A stretch of DNA of 53,305 bases from a virus. A model generated the notes under the pieces. It was not told the origin of the DNA. It did not search any database and saw nothing but the letters and a program-made list of their open reading frames with translations. Positions within the stretch are counted from its first letter, which is position 1. Every line of letters begins with the position of its first letter. Positions 21,278 through 27,619 of the stretch are shown here, one piece after another. The position numbers and the translations under genes are program-made. The stretch covers positions 1 through 53,305 of the IMG/VR virus record IMGVR_UViG_3300043256_000158. One strand, given 5' to 3'.

Positions 21278-21399
21278 ACCAACTTCCACATCAAAACCGT
21301 GTACCCGAGTATGTCCTGCGGGCAGTCCCCGAACGCCCAGCCCTGCGCCAGCTTCACCAGCCAGCCAGAGGGGCCGTGGAGGGAGGCGTAGATGGTCAT
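21274..21399 (-). CDS. Small 41-residue protein
   Basis: A short frame from the ATG at 21399 overlaps the stop of the previous gene (TGATG) and ends in an ATGA junction. It reads 'MTIYASLHGPSGWLVKLAQG', then 'WAFGDCPQDILGYTVLM', with a marked hydrophobic and aromatic content. The two perfect coupling junctions are the main support. Confidence 0.5.
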   Translation of the reverse strand: MTIYASLHGPSGWLVKLAQGWAFGDCPQDILGYTVLMWKLV

Positions 21400-21494
21400 C
21401 ACAGCATCGTCGCCTGTTTTGGAGGCTTGGGCGGCTCGACGAAGAAGTCCGGCTGATCGTAAGCCTTGCGGATGCGGGCGCGGGCGGCGGTCAT
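21399..21494 (-). CDS. Small 31-residue protein
   Basis: A frame from the ATG at 21494 overlaps the upstream TGA (ATGA) and ends TGATG with the next start. It reads 'MTAARARIRKAYDQPDFFVE' followed by a Pro- and Lys-rich tail. The coupling on both sides suggests it is translated, but 31 codons are too few for any family call. Confidence 0.45.
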   Translation of the reverse strand: MTAARARIRKAYDQPDFFVEPPKPPKQATML

Positions 21495-21736
21495 GCTGCC
21501 TCGGCTAATGCCTTGGCGCGGGTAATCGGAACAGCAAACTCGCCAAATTCCGGGTCGTTGACGATGAAGCACTCGACCTCGAAAATCGCAGGATCATGGG
21601 TCGGGGTCGCGGCCCATTGGGCCTTTTTCTGGCCACCTTGCAGGTTGCCGCCGGGTCTGATTTGTAGGGTTTGCCGCTCTGCCTCGTAGGTGCGTCCATG
21701 CGCCCAAAATCCCGGGTAGTTGACTTGGATTTTCAT
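21491..21736 (-). CDS. Small protein, unknown
   Basis: An 81-residue protein ('MKIQVNYPGFWAHGRTYEAE' at the start, 'EVECFIVNDPEFGEFAVPIT' near the end). It looks like a small beta-barrel or OB-like fold with a final helix. No ribosome site is clear in front of the ATG. Its stop overlaps the next start. No family is recognised. Confidence 0.6.
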   Translation of the reverse strand: MKIQVNYPGFWAHGRTYEAERQTLQIRPGGNLQGGQKKAQWAATPTHDPAIFEVECFIVNDPEFGEFAVPITRAKALAEAA

Positions 21737-21768
21737 GGCCGGTTTTTTCTATGTTGAATGCACAAAAG

Positions 21769-21951
21769 TCACAGTTCCGCCCCCCCCGAAAAAGCCGCCG
21801 ACCCCTGGATGACGGGATGGCCAAAACCAGGGGCCGGCGCAAGTTCAGGGAGGTCCCGCCGCTGTGGCTGCGACGGGTCGTACAGCCCGGCGTCGGATTC
21901 CGGGCCGGCGCGCAAGGCGCGCTCACCGGCTGGGGGCCGGTGTTCTGTCAT
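21769..21951 (-). CDS. Small protein, uncertain
   Basis: A 60-residue frame from the ATG at 21951, nine bases after GAGG, overlapping the end of the zinc-ribbon gene by 29 bases. It reads 'MTEHRPPAGERALRAGPESD' and is Pro, Gly and Arg rich, so it may be disordered. A longer plus-strand frame covers the same stretch but lacks a ribosome site and runs against the whole block, so I prefer this one. Confidence 0.4.
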   Translation of the reverse strand: MTEHRPPAGERALRAGPESDAGLYDPSQPQRRDLPELAPAPGFGHPVIQGSAAFSGGAEL

Positions 21952-22144
21952 GAGATTTTGCCTCGTTGCGGGATGGGGTGGCACAGTGCCCGCAGGTCAC
22001 GGCCCCCGGCGCGTTGCCCTTGCCGCAGGCCGGGCAGAGCCAGCCGGTGAGCGGTTTGCCGAACAATTTTTCCAGGTTCGCAATACCGGGCTGGTTTTGA
22101 GCCCGCGTGATCGTTGCCTTTATGTCTTTCGGTTTGGTGCCCAT
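21923..22144 (-). CDS. Small zinc-ribbon protein
   Basis: A 73-residue protein with an N-terminal helix ('DIKATITRAQNQPGIANLEK') and a zinc-ribbon 'LCPACGKGNAPGAVTCGHCA' (C-x2-C-x11-C-x2-C). It starts directly after the TAG of the membrane-protein gene. It is probably a nucleic-acid or protein-binding module of the early block; the target is unknown. Confidence 0.7.
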   Translation of the reverse strand: MGTKPKDIKATITRAQNQPGIANLEKLFGKPLTGWLCPACGKGNAPGAVTCGHCATPSRNEAKSHDRTPAPSR

Positions 22145-22429
22145 CTAGTTCCCCGTCTTCCACTCGTCCTGCCGGTATTGCTCTTCACCCCCCGCCAGCA
22201 GACCGGAGCCAATTTCCGGCGCTGGGCATGGGTAACCCCCTTCATCGCCGTAGGTGCGCGGCTCCTTGACGTGCCGCCGCCGTGCGGTGCGGGCGCGCTC
22301 GAAAAGCTGCCAGATTGCCGCACCGCCCAGCCAGGTCCCTACCGTGAGCACGCCCCAGAAGATGACGTTCGCGATGACACCCGCGAAGTCCTGAAGCGTC
22401 GAGGTGATCGTGCCGAGAATGGCGGTCAT
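22145..22429 (-). CDS. Small membrane protein
   Basis: A 94-residue protein with a hydrophobic segment at about residues 14-42 ('FAGVIANVIFWGVLTVGTWL'), followed by a basic stretch ('RARTARRRHVKE') and a polar C-terminal tail. This is a single-pass protein with the basic side probably in the cytoplasm. It overlaps the repressor-like gene by a GTAGCATGACC-type junction. Possible roles include superinfection exclusion, but there is no direct evidence. Confidence 0.65.
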   Translation of the reverse strand: MTAILGTITSTLQDFAGVIANVIFWGVLTVGTWLGGAAIWQLFERARTARRRHVKEPRTYGDEGGYPCPAPEIGSGLLAGGEEQYRQDEWKTGN

Positions 22430-22647
22430 GCTACCCCCGTTTCGTCACCGCGAAAGTCTTGAGGAAGTTGGATACCTTTTTTGTTGGCCATCGCGGTAAT
22501 GTGAGGTCGCCAGCGCCAAGGAACACCGTTGACCTTCCATTTGTACACGGCTTCACGATCAACAACTTTGCCGCTCCGCTCGCTCAATTGAGCGGCTACA
22601 ACGGTTCCGTCCCCCAGACCCTCGATAAGACGCGCGTGTTCCTTCAT
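22426..22647 (-). CDS. Cro/CI-like DNA-binding protein
   Basis: This 73-residue protein has the pattern of a small Cro-like regulator: 'LIEGLGDGTVVAAQLSERSG', then 'VVDREAVYKWKVNGVPWRWR' and 'PHITAMANKKGIQLPQDF'. The 'VYKWK..GVPWRWRP.I' part is typical of Cro-like helix-turn-helix proteins coded first in the early region of proteobacterial phages. There is no ribosome site, and a promoter -10 box lies only 9 bases upstream, so the mRNA is probably leaderless, as with lambda cI from PRM. It most likely controls the divergent promoters beside it. Confidence 0.8.
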   Translation of the reverse strand: MKEHARLIEGLGDGTVVAAQLSERSGKVVDREAVYKWKVNGVPWRWRPHITAMANKKGIQLPQDFRGDETGVA

Positions 22648-22656
22648 GGCGGGAGC

Positions 22657-22685
22657 ATTGTCAGAGAATAATTCTGAATTGTCAA
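22657..22685 (-). promoter_or_regulatory. Leftward early promoter
   Basis: On the minus strand TTGACA (22685-22680) is followed after 17 bases by GACAAT (22662-22657). The predicted start falls 2-4 bases before the ATG of the Cro-like gene at 22647, giving a leaderless message. A perfect palindrome AGAATAATTCT (22664-22674) sits between the two boxes. Confidence 0.65.
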
Positions 22686-22710
22686 CCAGAATATTTTCCC
22701 TATATATATA

Positions 22711-22760
22711 TCCGAGAAATTATCCGAATTAACGCTTGACATGTCCGATTTTAACTCGGA
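22711..22760. promoter_or_regulatory. Operator-like TCCGA repeats
   Basis: TCCGA occurs at 22711-22715, 22723-22727 and 22744-22748, with the inverse TCGGA at 22756-22760. The last pair forms an inverted repeat inside the rightward promoter spacer. The preceding tract TATATATATA is AT-rich. These are likely sites for the Cro-like protein or the XRE regulator at 23543. Confidence 0.5.
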
Positions 22761-22764
22761 TACT
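22736..22764 (+). promoter_or_regulatory. Rightward early promoter
   Basis: TTGACA at 22736-22741 is followed after 17 bases by GATACT at 22759-22764. The first ATG of the right arm is at 22791, five bases after GGAGG. The -35 and -10 boxes are divergent from the leftward promoter and share the operator-like repeats. Confidence 0.65.
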
Positions 22765-22790
22765 CCCCTCCGTTAACCACGGAGGCACGC

Positions 22791-22901
22791 ATGTCCTGGA
22801 TGCCCGGCCTACCAGAGCGGATAGCGGACAAGATCGTTCCGGAGCCCAATAGCGGGTGCTGGCTTTGGCCGGCTCCGCTGGTCCGCACCGGGACCCCGTG
22901 A
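22791..22901 (+). pseudogene. HNH endonuclease N-terminal remnant
   Basis: A 36-codon frame with a strong ribosome site (GGAGG, five bases) reads 'ERIADKIVPEPNSGCWLWPA' and then stops. This is the typical opening of phage HNH endonucleases ('...V.PEPNSGCWLW.G...'), whose remaining catalytic part is missing. It may be the 5' end of a nuclease gene cut off by deletion, now serving as the leader peptide of the right arm. Confidence 0.6.
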
Positions 22902-22902
22902 C

Positions 22903-23175
22903 ATGGACACTCCCGACACCAGCCTGTCCGACGCGGCGATGCCGATTATCAACCCCTGGGTGATCGTTCACCAGCCGGGCGGTAAGGGCAGCAGCATCGA
23001 AACGATTTTGGCCGGACAGCCCGATAGCACCTACCGGAGTTTCGGTTTGGTGATCGCCGATATTATCCGGCACGTAGCCAATGCCTATGCCGTGGATGAA
23101 GCCGATGTTCTGGAATGGGTTCATCGCGAAATGGACAATCCCACGACGGATATCAAAAGGCTGCTGCAATCATGA
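22903..23175 (+). CDS. DUF5076-like phage protein
   Basis: A 90-residue protein. The C-terminal two-thirds match the pattern I know as DUF5076: 'FGLVIADIIRHVANAYAVDE', then 'ADVLEWVHREMDNPTTDI'. The start may be the ATG at 22903 or the one at 22939 (residue 13). It follows the HNH remnant by one base and overlaps the next gene (ATGA). The function is not known. Confidence 0.7.
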   Translation: MDTPDTSLSDAAMPIINPWVIVHQPGGKGSSIETILAGQPDSTYRSFGLVIADIIRHVANAYAVDEADVLEWVHREMDNPTTDIKRLLQS

Positions 23176-23546
23176 CCGCAACCGACACTCTCACCGCACA
23201 GCCGACGCCGGGGCCATGGCGGGTTGAACTTATGAAGCGCGCTTCTGGCTGGTTAATTCATGGGCCACAAGGTGAGTCGATTACAGACGGACCCATTTGG
23301 ACAAAGCATTTTGCAGCAGAATCAAAGGCCAACGCATATTTTATCGCCGCCGCCCCCGCCACCGCCGCCGAACGCGACCGGCTCAGGGAAGTGAATGCGG
23401 AGTTGGTGAGGACGTTGGAAGCCCTGCTGCACGAAACCGAGTTGGCGGGCAATGCTAATGCTGACGATTACGGCTGGCCGACTGTAGTGCCCCAAGCCCG
23501 TGCCGCCCTCGCCACCGCGCGCGGAGAGAAGGTGGGCGAGCCATGA
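23172..23546 (+). CDS. Phage protein with an AAN-AYFIAAAP motif
   Basis: A 124-residue protein starting at the ATG at 23172, overlapping the previous TGA. It begins 'TAQPTPGPWRVELMKRASGW' and contains 'AAESKANAYFIAAAPATAAE' followed by a long helix. The combination 'PTPGPW ... AN..FIAAAP....ERD.L' is very common in small phage early proteins of unknown function. It is translationally coupled on both sides. Confidence 0.75.
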   Translation: MTATDTLTAQPTPGPWRVELMKRASGWLIHGPQGESITDGPIWTKHFAAESKANAYFIAAAPATAAERDRLREVNAELVRTLEALLHETELAGNANADDYGWPTVVPQARAALATARGEKVGEP

Positions 23547-23800
23547 CCTTAGGCGCGCGGCTACGAATTGCTCGTGAGAATGAGGGCTTGAGCCAGGGCC
23601 AAGTGGCGAAACTCTGTCGGCTCGACCCAAGCACAATCTCATTCTTTGAGTGTGGGAAACGAACTCCAGTAGCGCGCAACATCCTCAAGCTGGCCGAGGC
23701 GCTGAACGTCTCAACAGACGAATTGCTTGGTCGGCGCGATATCGCGATTCGGGTTGTACCGTGTCCAAACTGCGGTGGCACTGGAAGGGTACTAACATGA
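23543..23800 (+). CDS. XRE-family regulator with a C-terminal zinc knuckle
   Basis: An 85-residue protein with a classic helix-turn-helix of the XRE family at residues 1-62 ('LRIARENEGLSQGQVAKLCR', 'LDPSTISFFECGKRTPVARN', then 'ILKLAEALNVSTDELLG'). The last 14 residues are 'PCPNCGGTGRVLT', one half of a DnaJ-type zinc motif. The pairing of a repressor fold with half a zinc-finger is unusual. It may act on the promoters at 22657-22764. Confidence 0.8.
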   Translation: MTLGARLRIARENEGLSQGQVAKLCRLDPSTISFFECGKRTPVARNILKLAEALNVSTDELLGRRDIAIRVVPCPNCGGTGRVLT

Positions 23801-23859
23801 GCAAACTTGCCCACTTCTATTGGCAGCTCCTGCCCAAGCCCCCCGAGCCCACGCCATGA
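23797..23859 (+). CDS. 20-residue peptide
   Basis: A 20-codon frame begins at an ATG overlapping the regulator stop (ATGA) and ends overlapping the next start (ATGA). It reads 'MSKLAHFYWQLLPKPPEPTP'. It could be a tiny protein or simply a device to carry ribosomes to the next gene. Only the junctions support it. Confidence 0.35.
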   Translation: MSKLAHFYWQLLPKPPEPTP

Positions 23860-24125
23860 CCGACCGCCCCGTCATAACCCAAATCCGCCAGCTCGCCGAC
23901 ACCCTGCGCGTCAGGGCCAGCCTGGAAAGCGCGAAGGCCGAGGAATACTGCACCCGTGAGTATCTGGATGAGTTTGCGCGCGACCTTGAGAAGCTGTGTG
24001 GCGATACTCTTACTCTTGCCCTGACGGCCCTGGATATTTTGGAGCGTGAGCGTGAAGAGGAATACGAGGCCAAGCGGTACGGCAACAGGCAGCGCAGGAG
24101 CGCGGAAGCGGAGAGTTTGAGGTGA
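23856..24125 (+). CDS. Helical phage protein, unknown
   Basis: An 89-residue, charged, helical protein from the ATG at 23856. It reads 'ITQIRQLADTLRVRASLESA' and later 'LTALDILEREREEEYEAKRY', suggesting a coiled coil. It is joined to the next gene by a GTGA overlap. No family is recognised. Confidence 0.6.
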   Translation: MTDRPVITQIRQLADTLRVRASLESAKAEEYCTREYLDEFARDLEKLCGDTLTLALTALDILEREREEEYEAKRYGNRQRRSAEAESLR

Positions 24126-24283
24126 TAGTTGTGAAATGGAAGATCAATACCGGATATCCCGGTGCTAGCCATGAGGGTGAATGGGAAGTCGAGGACGATA
24201 TCACCGACGATGAGTTGCACCAAATGATGGAAGAAACAGTGAACGACTACATCGATGCTTGGTGGAAGAAGTCGTCCCGATGA
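24122..24283 (+). CDS. Small acidic protein, unknown
   Basis: A 53-residue frame starts at GTG 24122, overlapping the previous TGA, and ends in an ATGA junction. It reads 'VKWKINTGYPGASHEGEWEV', then an acidic helix ('DDITDDELHQMMEETVND') and 'AWWKK'. The strand-then-acidic-helix layout with 'TG..GA.HE.E' is one I associate with small phage proteins near replication genes; the function is unknown. Confidence 0.6.
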   Translation: MIVVKWKINTGYPGASHEGEWEVEDDITDDELHQMMEETVNDYIDAWWKKSSR

Positions 24284-24945
24284 ACACCCTCATAGCCGAA
24301 CTAGAGGCCGCGACGGAGGGGAGTCGGGAGTTGGACGGGCGCATCCACGAAGCAATTGGGTGGGTGCGTCTGGACACTTACGATGAATGCTCACAATTCA
24401 CACCAGGAGCACGGTGGGTTGGCGGAGCAGAATACTATGAATCCATGATTCGATATTATTTCCCGCCCGACCTTCGCCAGCAATGGGAAGAAATGTACCG
24501 AGATGAAACAGGAGAAGACCCACCTAAATGGAATGAGGAAAAAGCCAAAGATTGGTGGATGTCAGACCCTCATGATGAGCAATACCCATCAGATTACACC
24601 AACTCCCTCGACGCCGCGCTGACCTTGATGCCGGACACAGCTATAAATTTCCACTTATTCAGTTTTATAGGCCACGGTGTTGCCGAGTTCGGCAAGACGG
24701 CATGGGGGTTCGGGTTTGCCGACACTGCACAATTGATGGGTGCGCGCGCTGCCAAAGAAGACATTGAGCGCATGAAACACGCAGTGGGATGGGGCGAGTT
24801 TGTGGGGCCGCCGGTAATAAAAATGGAAAAAGCCATAGCAGGCCACTTCATAGAGTTTAATTGTCAGTGTGCCGCCACCCCCGCCCTCGCCCTTTGCATA
24901 GCCGCCCTCCGCGCCTGTCGTCAGGCAATGGAGAAGGTGACATGA
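24280..24945 (+). CDS. Phage protein with a SLDAALTLMP motif
   Basis: A 221-residue protein from the ATG at 24280 (ATGA overlap). It begins 'MNTLIAELEAATEGSRELDG' and contains 'RIHEAIGW', 'YTNSLDAALTLMPDTA' (about 105-120) and 'ATPALALCIAALRACRQ' at the end. These landmarks belong to a widespread family of phage early proteins ('LD..IA.ALGW ... YT.SLDAAL.LVP ... A..AALAL..A.L.A') of unknown role. The middle contains an extra acidic and aromatic insert. Confidence 0.75.
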   Translation: MNTLIAELEAATEGSRELDGRIHEAIGWVRLDTYDECSQFTPGARWVGGAEYYESMIRYYFPPDLRQQWEEMYRDETGEDPPKWNEEKAKDWWMSDPHDEQYPSDYTNSLDAALTLMPDTAINFHLFSFIGHGVAEFGKTAWGFGFADTAQLMGARAAKEDIERMKHAVGWGEFVGPPVIKMEKAIAGHFIEFNCQCAATPALALCIAALRACRQAMEKVT

Positions 24946-25145
24946 CCCGCGCCGCCGCCACCGCCCGTTACTGGCTTGCCGCGAGTCTCGCGATGGAGGC
25001 CCATCGCAGCCGGCGCCGGAACTGCCTGGCCCTGCAAACGCTCGACGACATATGCAACTTCCCGCCCAGCGAGCGCCTTGCCTGTGCCGCCGGAGGAACA
25101 CTGGTCACGTTGGGGGAAGAAACGGGAGAACGCCGTGAAAATTGA
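24942..25145 (+). CDS. Small basic protein, unknown
   Basis: A 67-residue protein from the ATG at 24942, overlapping the previous stop. It reads 'MTRAAATARYWLAASLAMEA' and 'CLALQTLDDICNFPPSERLA', a helical pair. Its end overlaps the next gene by 11 bases. No function is known. Confidence 0.55.
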   Translation: MTRAAATARYWLAASLAMEAHRSRRRNCLALQTLDDICNFPPSERLACAAGGTLVTLGEETGERREN

Positions 25146-25365
25146 CGCCAGGAGTTCAGAAGGGAACGCCTTTGCAATCATGGGATACGTGCAGCAGGTA
25201 TTCCGGGATACAGATCAAATGGACAAATGGCCGGAAGCCGAGAGACGCATGAAGTCCGGCAATTATGACAATCTGTGTGACGTGGCCGAAGAGGTAACGG
25301 ACGGCTCCATAACGATTGTCAACCGACATGGCGAGGTGCGGGAGAAGATGGAGGGAAGGGAATGA
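25135..25365 (+). CDS. Small protein, unknown
   Basis: I start at GTG 25135, seven bases after GGAG, giving 76 residues ('KIDARSSEGNAFAIMGYVQQ' at the start). The part 'SSEGNAFAIMG.....F...' resembles a short phage family in which 'EGNA..I...V' precedes a helical region. It ends with an ATGA junction to the Gp157-like gene. Confidence 0.6.
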   Translation: MKIDARSSEGNAFAIMGYVQQVFRDTDQMDKWPEAERRMKSGNYDNLCDVAEEVTDGSITIVNRHGEVREKMEGRE

Positions 25366-25871
25366 CACACGAGCCGAAATTACGTCAGCAACTCGCGCAT
25401 CATCAATACCTCCGCGAACAACTGGCTGTTCAGTTTCCCGACGCCGACGAAGAAACCCTGTGTGATACCCTGGAGGGCATGACGAATTTGACCGACATGC
25501 TGGCAGAGTTGATTCGCTCGTCGCTCGATGACCAGGCCATGGTGATGACACTCAAGCAACGCATGGCCGATATGGGCGAACGCCGTACACGCTTTGAAAC
25601 CCGGAGCCAGAAAAAGCGCGATCTGGCCTGCTCGGTTATGGAGCGCGCCGACATCCAGAAAATAGCCGAGGCCGACTTGACCGTGAGCCTGCGAGCCAGC
25701 CCGCCCGGTTTGATGGTAACGGACGAGAAGGCTATTCCGGCAGACTACTGGATAGCACAGGAACCGAAACTGGACCGTAGCGGACTTCGCAAAATGTTGC
25801 AGAACGGAACAGATGTCCCCGGCGTGACCCTTGGAAACACACCCCTGACCATAAGCGTCAGGACGAAATGA
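25362..25871 (+). CDS. Gp157-like protein
   Basis: A 169-residue protein with the plan of the siphovirus Gp157 family: an acidic, helical N-terminal region ('EETLCDTLEGMTNLTDMLAE'), a coiled stretch with 'MADMGERRTRFETRSQKKRD', and a C-terminal part 'DLTVSLRASPPGLMVTDEKA' followed by 'IPADYWIAQEPKLDRSGLRK'. Members were first linked to phage resistance in Streptococcus thermophilus and are often coded beside SSB or recombination genes, as here. Confidence 0.8.
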   Translation: MTHEPKLRQQLAHHQYLREQLAVQFPDADEETLCDTLEGMTNLTDMLAELIRSSLDDQAMVMTLKQRMADMGERRTRFETRSQKKRDLACSVMERADIQKIAEADLTVSLRASPPGLMVTDEKAIPADYWIAQEPKLDRSGLRKMLQNGTDVPGVTLGNTPLTISVRTK

Positions 25872-25878
25872 GGAGAAG

Positions 25879-26565
25879 ATGATGAGCCTTAATTTATCGA
25901 CTGGCGGAGAGTTCTCGCCCTTTCTCAAATACAACGCCAAGGCCGGTCGTTGGTTTGTCCGTGGCGATAATGGAACCGACGTTGAGATTTCCACCCCCCG
26001 GTTTGCCATTGATCTTGAGAACATCAGGACTGGGTGGATACTTTTCCCGCCGGCTTCACCCCCGTTATTCGTGTGGGACATAAACGGCACGAGAGCGCCG
26101 AAACCGGAAGGCGCTTACAAAGACGGCTTCAAGGTTTTTATCATGGGGACCGAAATCCAACCGGCGCTCGCGAATCAAAATCTTGGTGTCCGTGAATGGA
26201 CTTCCAATGCCTATGCGGCCAAGGCCGGTCTGATGACCCTCCATCAACAATATGAAGAGGGCAAGGGGCAGAATCCGAACAAGGTGCCTGTCGTCCGTTG
26301 CATCAATGTCAAGATCATCAAGGGCGATTACGGAGACAGCTTCGAGCCGGTCTTTACCATAGAAACCTGGGTTGAGCGGGGCCGAGTGCCACAGCTTACC
26401 GCAGCGGTAACCGCCGACTTACAACAGCCGGTACAGCCTGGCAACAACCAGCCTGCCGGTCCCGGTGAGAAAGCAGCGGCCGTGGCCGTAAGGGCCGAGG
26501 CGGGCATGACGCCACAGCCGATGGAAACTAGTGAAGATGATCTGAACGATCCAGTGCCCTTTTGA
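25879..26565 (+). CDS. Single-stranded DNA-binding-like protein
   Basis: A 228-residue protein with two good ATGs (25879, 25882) after GAGGAGAAG. The N-terminal 170 residues form a folded core ('EFSPFLKYNAKAGRWFVRG', 'WTSNAYAAKAGLMTLHQQYE', 'VPVVRCINVKIIKGDYGDSF'). A Gln- and Pro-rich linker then leads to an acidic tip ending 'DDLNDPVPF'. The flexible linker with an acidic Pro-Phe tip is the hallmark of SSB proteins, and similar unassigned phage proteins start the same way. Binding ssDNA in replication or recombination is inferred. Confidence 0.65.
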   Translation: MMSLNLSTGGEFSPFLKYNAKAGRWFVRGDNGTDVEISTPRFAIDLENIRTGWILFPPASPPLFVWDINGTRAPKPEGAYKDGFKVFIMGTEIQPALANQNLGVREWTSNAYAAKAGLMTLHQQYEEGKGQNPNKVPVVRCINVKIIKGDYGDSFEPVFTIETWVERGRVPQLTAAVTADLQQPVQPGNNQPAGPGEKAAAVAVRAEAGMTPQPMETSEDDLNDPVPF

Positions 26566-26580
26566 GCTAGGTGGTGAGTG

Positions 26581-26763
26581 ATGAAAAAAATTATTAATTG
26601 TGGCCCAGGTAAGGATGGGATCACGCCGTCATTGGCTTGTCGCTTTCCCCCCAACCAGAGAGAAGCAATCCAAATATATGCCGCCACGGTCGATATTAGT
26701 GAGGCTGAGGCTGTCCGTCAGCTTATACAGCTGGCATTGGATGAGTTACGTTCTGAGCCATGA
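26581..26763 (+). CDS. Ribbon-helix-helix type regulator
   Basis: A 60-residue protein from the ATG at 26581. The region 'LACRFPPNQREAIQIYAATV' to 'DISEAEAVRQLIQLALDELR' has the strand-helix-helix pattern of CopG/Arc-type DNA-binding proteins. It probably regulates genes of the right arm. It overlaps the next gene (ATGA). Confidence 0.65.
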   Translation: MKKIINCGPGKDGITPSLACRFPPNQREAIQIYAATVDISEAEAVRQLIQLALDELRSEP

Positions 26764-27251
26764 CCATCCCTTCTGTCCACTGTGAGGCCCGCCTGAAGGG
26801 CATTGCCAAGCGCCATGACAAAGGTGGCGACTGGGCACAGATCACGCTTCAGGTCCAGCCGGAGGACCTCCCAAACGAGCTTTGGCAGGCACCGTTAGGC
26901 ACGATCTTCATGGTGGCCTTCGCGCGCGTGGGCGACAACGGACGGCCTGTTGAGCAGGAGACCAAGAAAGCCACGCTAAAGCGCCCTGGCCAGCCATTTT
27001 CCAAAATGCCTCGGTCGCAACAGGCGGGCATTTTATGTAAGGATATTATTTTTCAGAAATGGGTCAGAAAAGAAGGTCAACCATTTAGATATTCCGAAAG
27101 TCCTGATGGCGCTCGCTCATTTGTGCTGAATGAATGCCATATCCGTTCCCGACGTGAACTCAACGCATCGGATAGTGCCGCAGAGAAATGGGACAACTTG
27201 GTAAGGCAGTTCATGAACGTAACGGGCCGGGCACCGGAGGCGAGAGGGTAA
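26760..27251 (+). CDS. Phage protein next to the SSB-like gene, unknown
   Basis: A 163-residue protein. The N-terminal half ('GIAKRHDKGGDWAQITLQVQ', 'PEDLPNELWQAPLGTIFMVA') looks like an OB-like or beta domain seen in proteins coded with phage SSB or recombination genes. The C-terminal half is helical ('QQAGILCKDIIFQKWVRKEG'). A recombination or replication accessory role is plausible from context only. Confidence 0.65.
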   Translation: MTIPSVHCEARLKGIAKRHDKGGDWAQITLQVQPEDLPNELWQAPLGTIFMVAFARVGDNGRPVEQETKKATLKRPGQPFSKMPRSQQAGILCKDIIFQKWVRKEGQPFRYSESPDGARSFVLNECHIRSRRELNASDSAAEKWDNLVRQFMNVTGRAPEARG

Positions 27252-27253
27252 GC

Positions 27254-27619
27254 ATGAAGATAGGTGACAAACTCTGGTCGTTCGACGGCAACAGACGGCA
27301 CTATGCGGGCAAGGGTTTAAGCGCGCGCATCATCTATCGTGAGCACTTCTATCCTGTCGAGATCATTGGTGAGACGAGTCGTTCGTGGGTTATCGGGTGC
27401 GAGGGGTCAAAAAATGAAATTTTTAAGGTGCCAAAATCAGACCCGTCCCGCGAAAAACACGGGGAATTTTCTATGCGCCCCATGCTCTTTACAGAGCAAG
27501 CGGTTAACGACGAATGCTGGTGTCAAGAAAACCGGCACAAGATCGTTCGTAAGATTGAGCAAGAGAATGACACCACAATTCTCCGCCGTGTAGCTGAGAT
27601 AATTGGCTTTGAAGCATGA
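27254..27619 (+). CDS. Phage protein with an SRSWVIG motif
   Basis: A 121-residue protein from the ATG at 27254, preceded by GAGGGTAAGC. It begins 'MKIGDKLWSFDGNRRHY' and contains 'EIIGETSRSWVIG' (about 36-48), 'IFKVPKS' and a helical C-terminus. The pattern 'I.GET.RSW.......KVPK' occurs in small proteins of many proteobacterial phages. The function is unknown. Confidence 0.7.
   Translation: MKIGDKLWSFDGNRRHYAGKGLSARIIYREHFYPVEIIGETSRSWVIGCEGSKNEIFKVPKSDPSREKHGEFSMRPMLFTEQAVNDECWCQENRHKIVRKIEQENDTTILRRVAEIIGFEA

Noticed and set aside
21758-22462. A 234-codon plus-strand frame in the left arm
   Set aside because: It opposes a membrane protein gene and a zinc-ribbon gene with clear features, and has no ribosome site or motif.
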